Assembly: GCA_947306035.1 (NCBI GenBank)
Contig: CAMZFG010000067.1
Coordinates: 1 to 6,095 of the forward strand
Length of the DNA: 6,095 nt
From: an uncultured Clostridia bacterium
Lineage (GTDB): Bacteria > Bacillota > Clostridia > Oscillospirales > CAG-272
Reading direction: 5' to 3'
The notes under the pieces were generated by a model. It did no database searches and was not told the origin of the DNA. It saw only the letters and a list, made by a program, of their open reading frames with translations. How positions within the stretch are numbered: position 1 is the stretch's first letter; the number at the start of each line of letters is the position of its first letter. The position numbers and the translations under genes were made by a program. Shown here piece by piece: positions 5,610 through 6,095 of the stretch.

Positions 5610-5634
5610 GGCCCCGCGGCGCGGGGCCTTTTTT
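5610..5634 (+). terminator. Intrinsic terminator after the acetyltransferase gene
   Basis: GGCCCCGC (5610-5617) and GCGGGGCC (5621-5628) form a perfect 8-bp GC stem with a 3-nt loop, followed by six T (5629-5634). Seven A precede the stem (5601-5607), so it could also work in the opposite direction. The A-run begins with the last base of the TGA stop. It closes the guaA-cstA-GNAT unit. Confidence 0.93.
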
Positions 5635-5661
5635 GAAGCGGCCGTGTCGCCGGCGGCGGTT

Positions 5662-5678
5662 TTTTCATAGAATGAAAA
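5662..5678. repeat. 17-bp palindrome upstream of the glutamine synthetase promoter
   Basis: TTTTCAT (5662-5668) and ATGAAAA (5672-5678) are exact inverted arms round AGA. The site ends 9 bp before the -35 box, so its centre lies near -53 from the predicted start. That position and symmetry suit a dimeric activator. It does not match the Bacillus GlnR/TnrA box (TGTNA-N7-TNACA). Confidence 0.5.
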
Positions 5679-5687
5679 GAAAGTCCC

Positions 5688-5716
5688 TTGACAGACGGCG
5701 GCGGTAAAGTTATAAT
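5688..5716 (+). promoter_or_regulatory. Perfect-consensus sigma-A promoter of the glutamine synthetase gene
   Basis: TTGACA (5688-5693), a 17-nt spacer and TATAAT (5711-5716): no mismatch in either hexamer and ideal spacing. The predicted start is an A at 5722-5724, giving a leader of about 70 nt. A promoter this strong suggests control acts by repression or after initiation. Confidence 0.92.
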
Positions 5717-5742
5717 AACAAATAAGAGTTACTTTCAAGAGG

Positions 5743-5776
5743 GCGCTGAACACAAGTGCGGCGCTTGTTTGTTTTT
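5743..5776 (+). promoter_or_regulatory. Possible attenuator in the glutamine synthetase leader
   Basis: Hairpin 1 pairs GCGCT (5743-5747) with AGTGC (5755-5759) round a 7-nt loop. Hairpin 2 pairs 5752-5758 with 5762-5768 (ACAAG/CTTGT plus a G-U and a G-C pair) round CGG, and is followed by TTGTTTTT (5769-5776). The hairpins share 5752-5759, so only one can form, and the second has terminator shape. The stems are short, so this is a candidate, not a proven switch. Confidence 0.45.
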
Positions 5777-5794
5777 AAGAAAGGCGGGTGCTTT

Positions 5795-6095
5795 ATGAAA
5801 AACGTTCCGGAACTGTTCGGCTGCATGGTATTCAACGAGGAAGTGATGCGCCAGCGGCTGCCGAAGCAGGTATACCTTTCCTTGACCGAGACGGTGGCGG
5901 AGGGCCGCGAGATCGACCCCTCGATCGCCGACGCGGTGGCCAACGCCATGAAGGACTGGGCCATTGAAAAGGGCGCCACCCACTACACGCATTGGTTCCA
6001 GCCCCTAACGGGCGTGACCGCCGAAAAGCACGACGCGTTCCTCTCGCCCATCGGCAAATGCAAAGTGGTGATGGAGTTTTCCGGCAAGGGGCTGA
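5795..6095 (+). CDS. glnN: Glutamine synthetase type III, N-terminal 100 residues (3' end beyond window)
   Basis: Makes glutamine from glutamate, ammonia and ATP, the main entry of ammonia into metabolism. The N-terminus is distinctive of GSIII rather than the common [23 protein letters not shown] (3-22), [20 protein letters not shown] (49-68), [17 protein letters not shown] (69-85) and [10 protein letters not shown] (91-100). The [16 protein letters not shown] blocks belong to the N-terminal part of GSIII; catalytic residues lie further on. GSIII subunits are about 700 aa, so only about one seventh is present. ATG 5795 is the natural start; the ribosome site AAAGGCGGG (5780-5788) is only a partial match. 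It has its own consensus promoter and a structured leader. It is separated from the upstream operon by a strong terminator. Confidence 0.95.
   Translation, partial: MKNVPELFGCMVFNEEVMRQRLPKQVYLSLTETVAEGREIDPSIADAVANAMKDWAIEKGATHYTHWFQPLTGVTAEKHDAFLSPIGKCKVVMEFSGKGL

Noticed and set aside
5723..5794. A standard ANTAR tandem-hairpin target in the glnN leader
   Set aside because: I could not find two stems with the required six-base loops having A first and G fourth; only the general attenuator idea is kept.
1..6095. A mobile element, CRISPR array, toxin-antitoxin or defence system
   Set aside because: No transposase, integrase, repeat-spacer pattern, tRNA or defence-gene motif was seen; all genes are core or transport functions with similar base use.

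Overview
The window looks like a stretch of core chromosome from a GC-rich member of the Bacillota, most likely class Clostridia. The evidence is strong AAGGAGG-type ribosome binding sites, near-consensus housekeeping (sigma-A type) promoters of the TTGACA/TATAAT kind, a bacterial-type delta subunit of DNA polymerase III, a Clostridia-like GMP synthase, a short-form CstA transporter and a type III glutamine synthetase. Codons are rich in G and C at the third position, which also produces long meaningless open frames opposite the real genes. The lineage assignment is inference; no rRNA or marker search was possible.

Left arm, minus strand (1-2465). The 5' part of aspS (aspartyl-tRNA synthetase) runs off the left edge. 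It is the second gene of an operon led by an APT-like purine phosphoribosyltransferase, 8 nt apart. That operon has a clear promoter, whose -35 box lies between the arms of a perfect 9-bp inverted repeat. Upstream lies holA (clamp-loader delta subunit) with its own near-perfect promoter. The promoter position shows that the true holA start is a GTG at 2393, not the upstream ATG.

Middle, plus strand (2466-5634). Transcribed divergently from holA is a GMP synthase that has only the ATP-pyrophosphatase and dimerisation domains. The N-terminal glutamine amidotransferase domain is missing and is not encoded next to it. A 100-nt gap with a GC-rich hairpin leads to a short CstA-family transporter (carbon starvation / pyruvate-type) and a tightly coupled GNAT acetyltransferase with a TTG start. 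A textbook intrinsic terminator overlaps the stop codon of the acetyltransferase gene.

Right arm, plus strand (5635-6095). A perfect-consensus promoter, a 17-bp palindrome just upstream of it and a roughly 70-nt leader with mutually exclusive hairpins (a possible attenuator) precede the first 100 codons of type III glutamine synthetase, which runs off the right edge.

Themes: purine nucleotide supply (phosphoribosyltransferase, GMP synthase) and nitrogen assimilation (an apparently ammonia-using GMP synthase, plus glutamine synthetase). No mobile element, CRISPR array, tRNA or defence system is visible. The best leads for something not routine are the glutaminase-less GMP synthase and the regulatory DNA around the phosphoribosyltransferase and glutamine synthetase genes.
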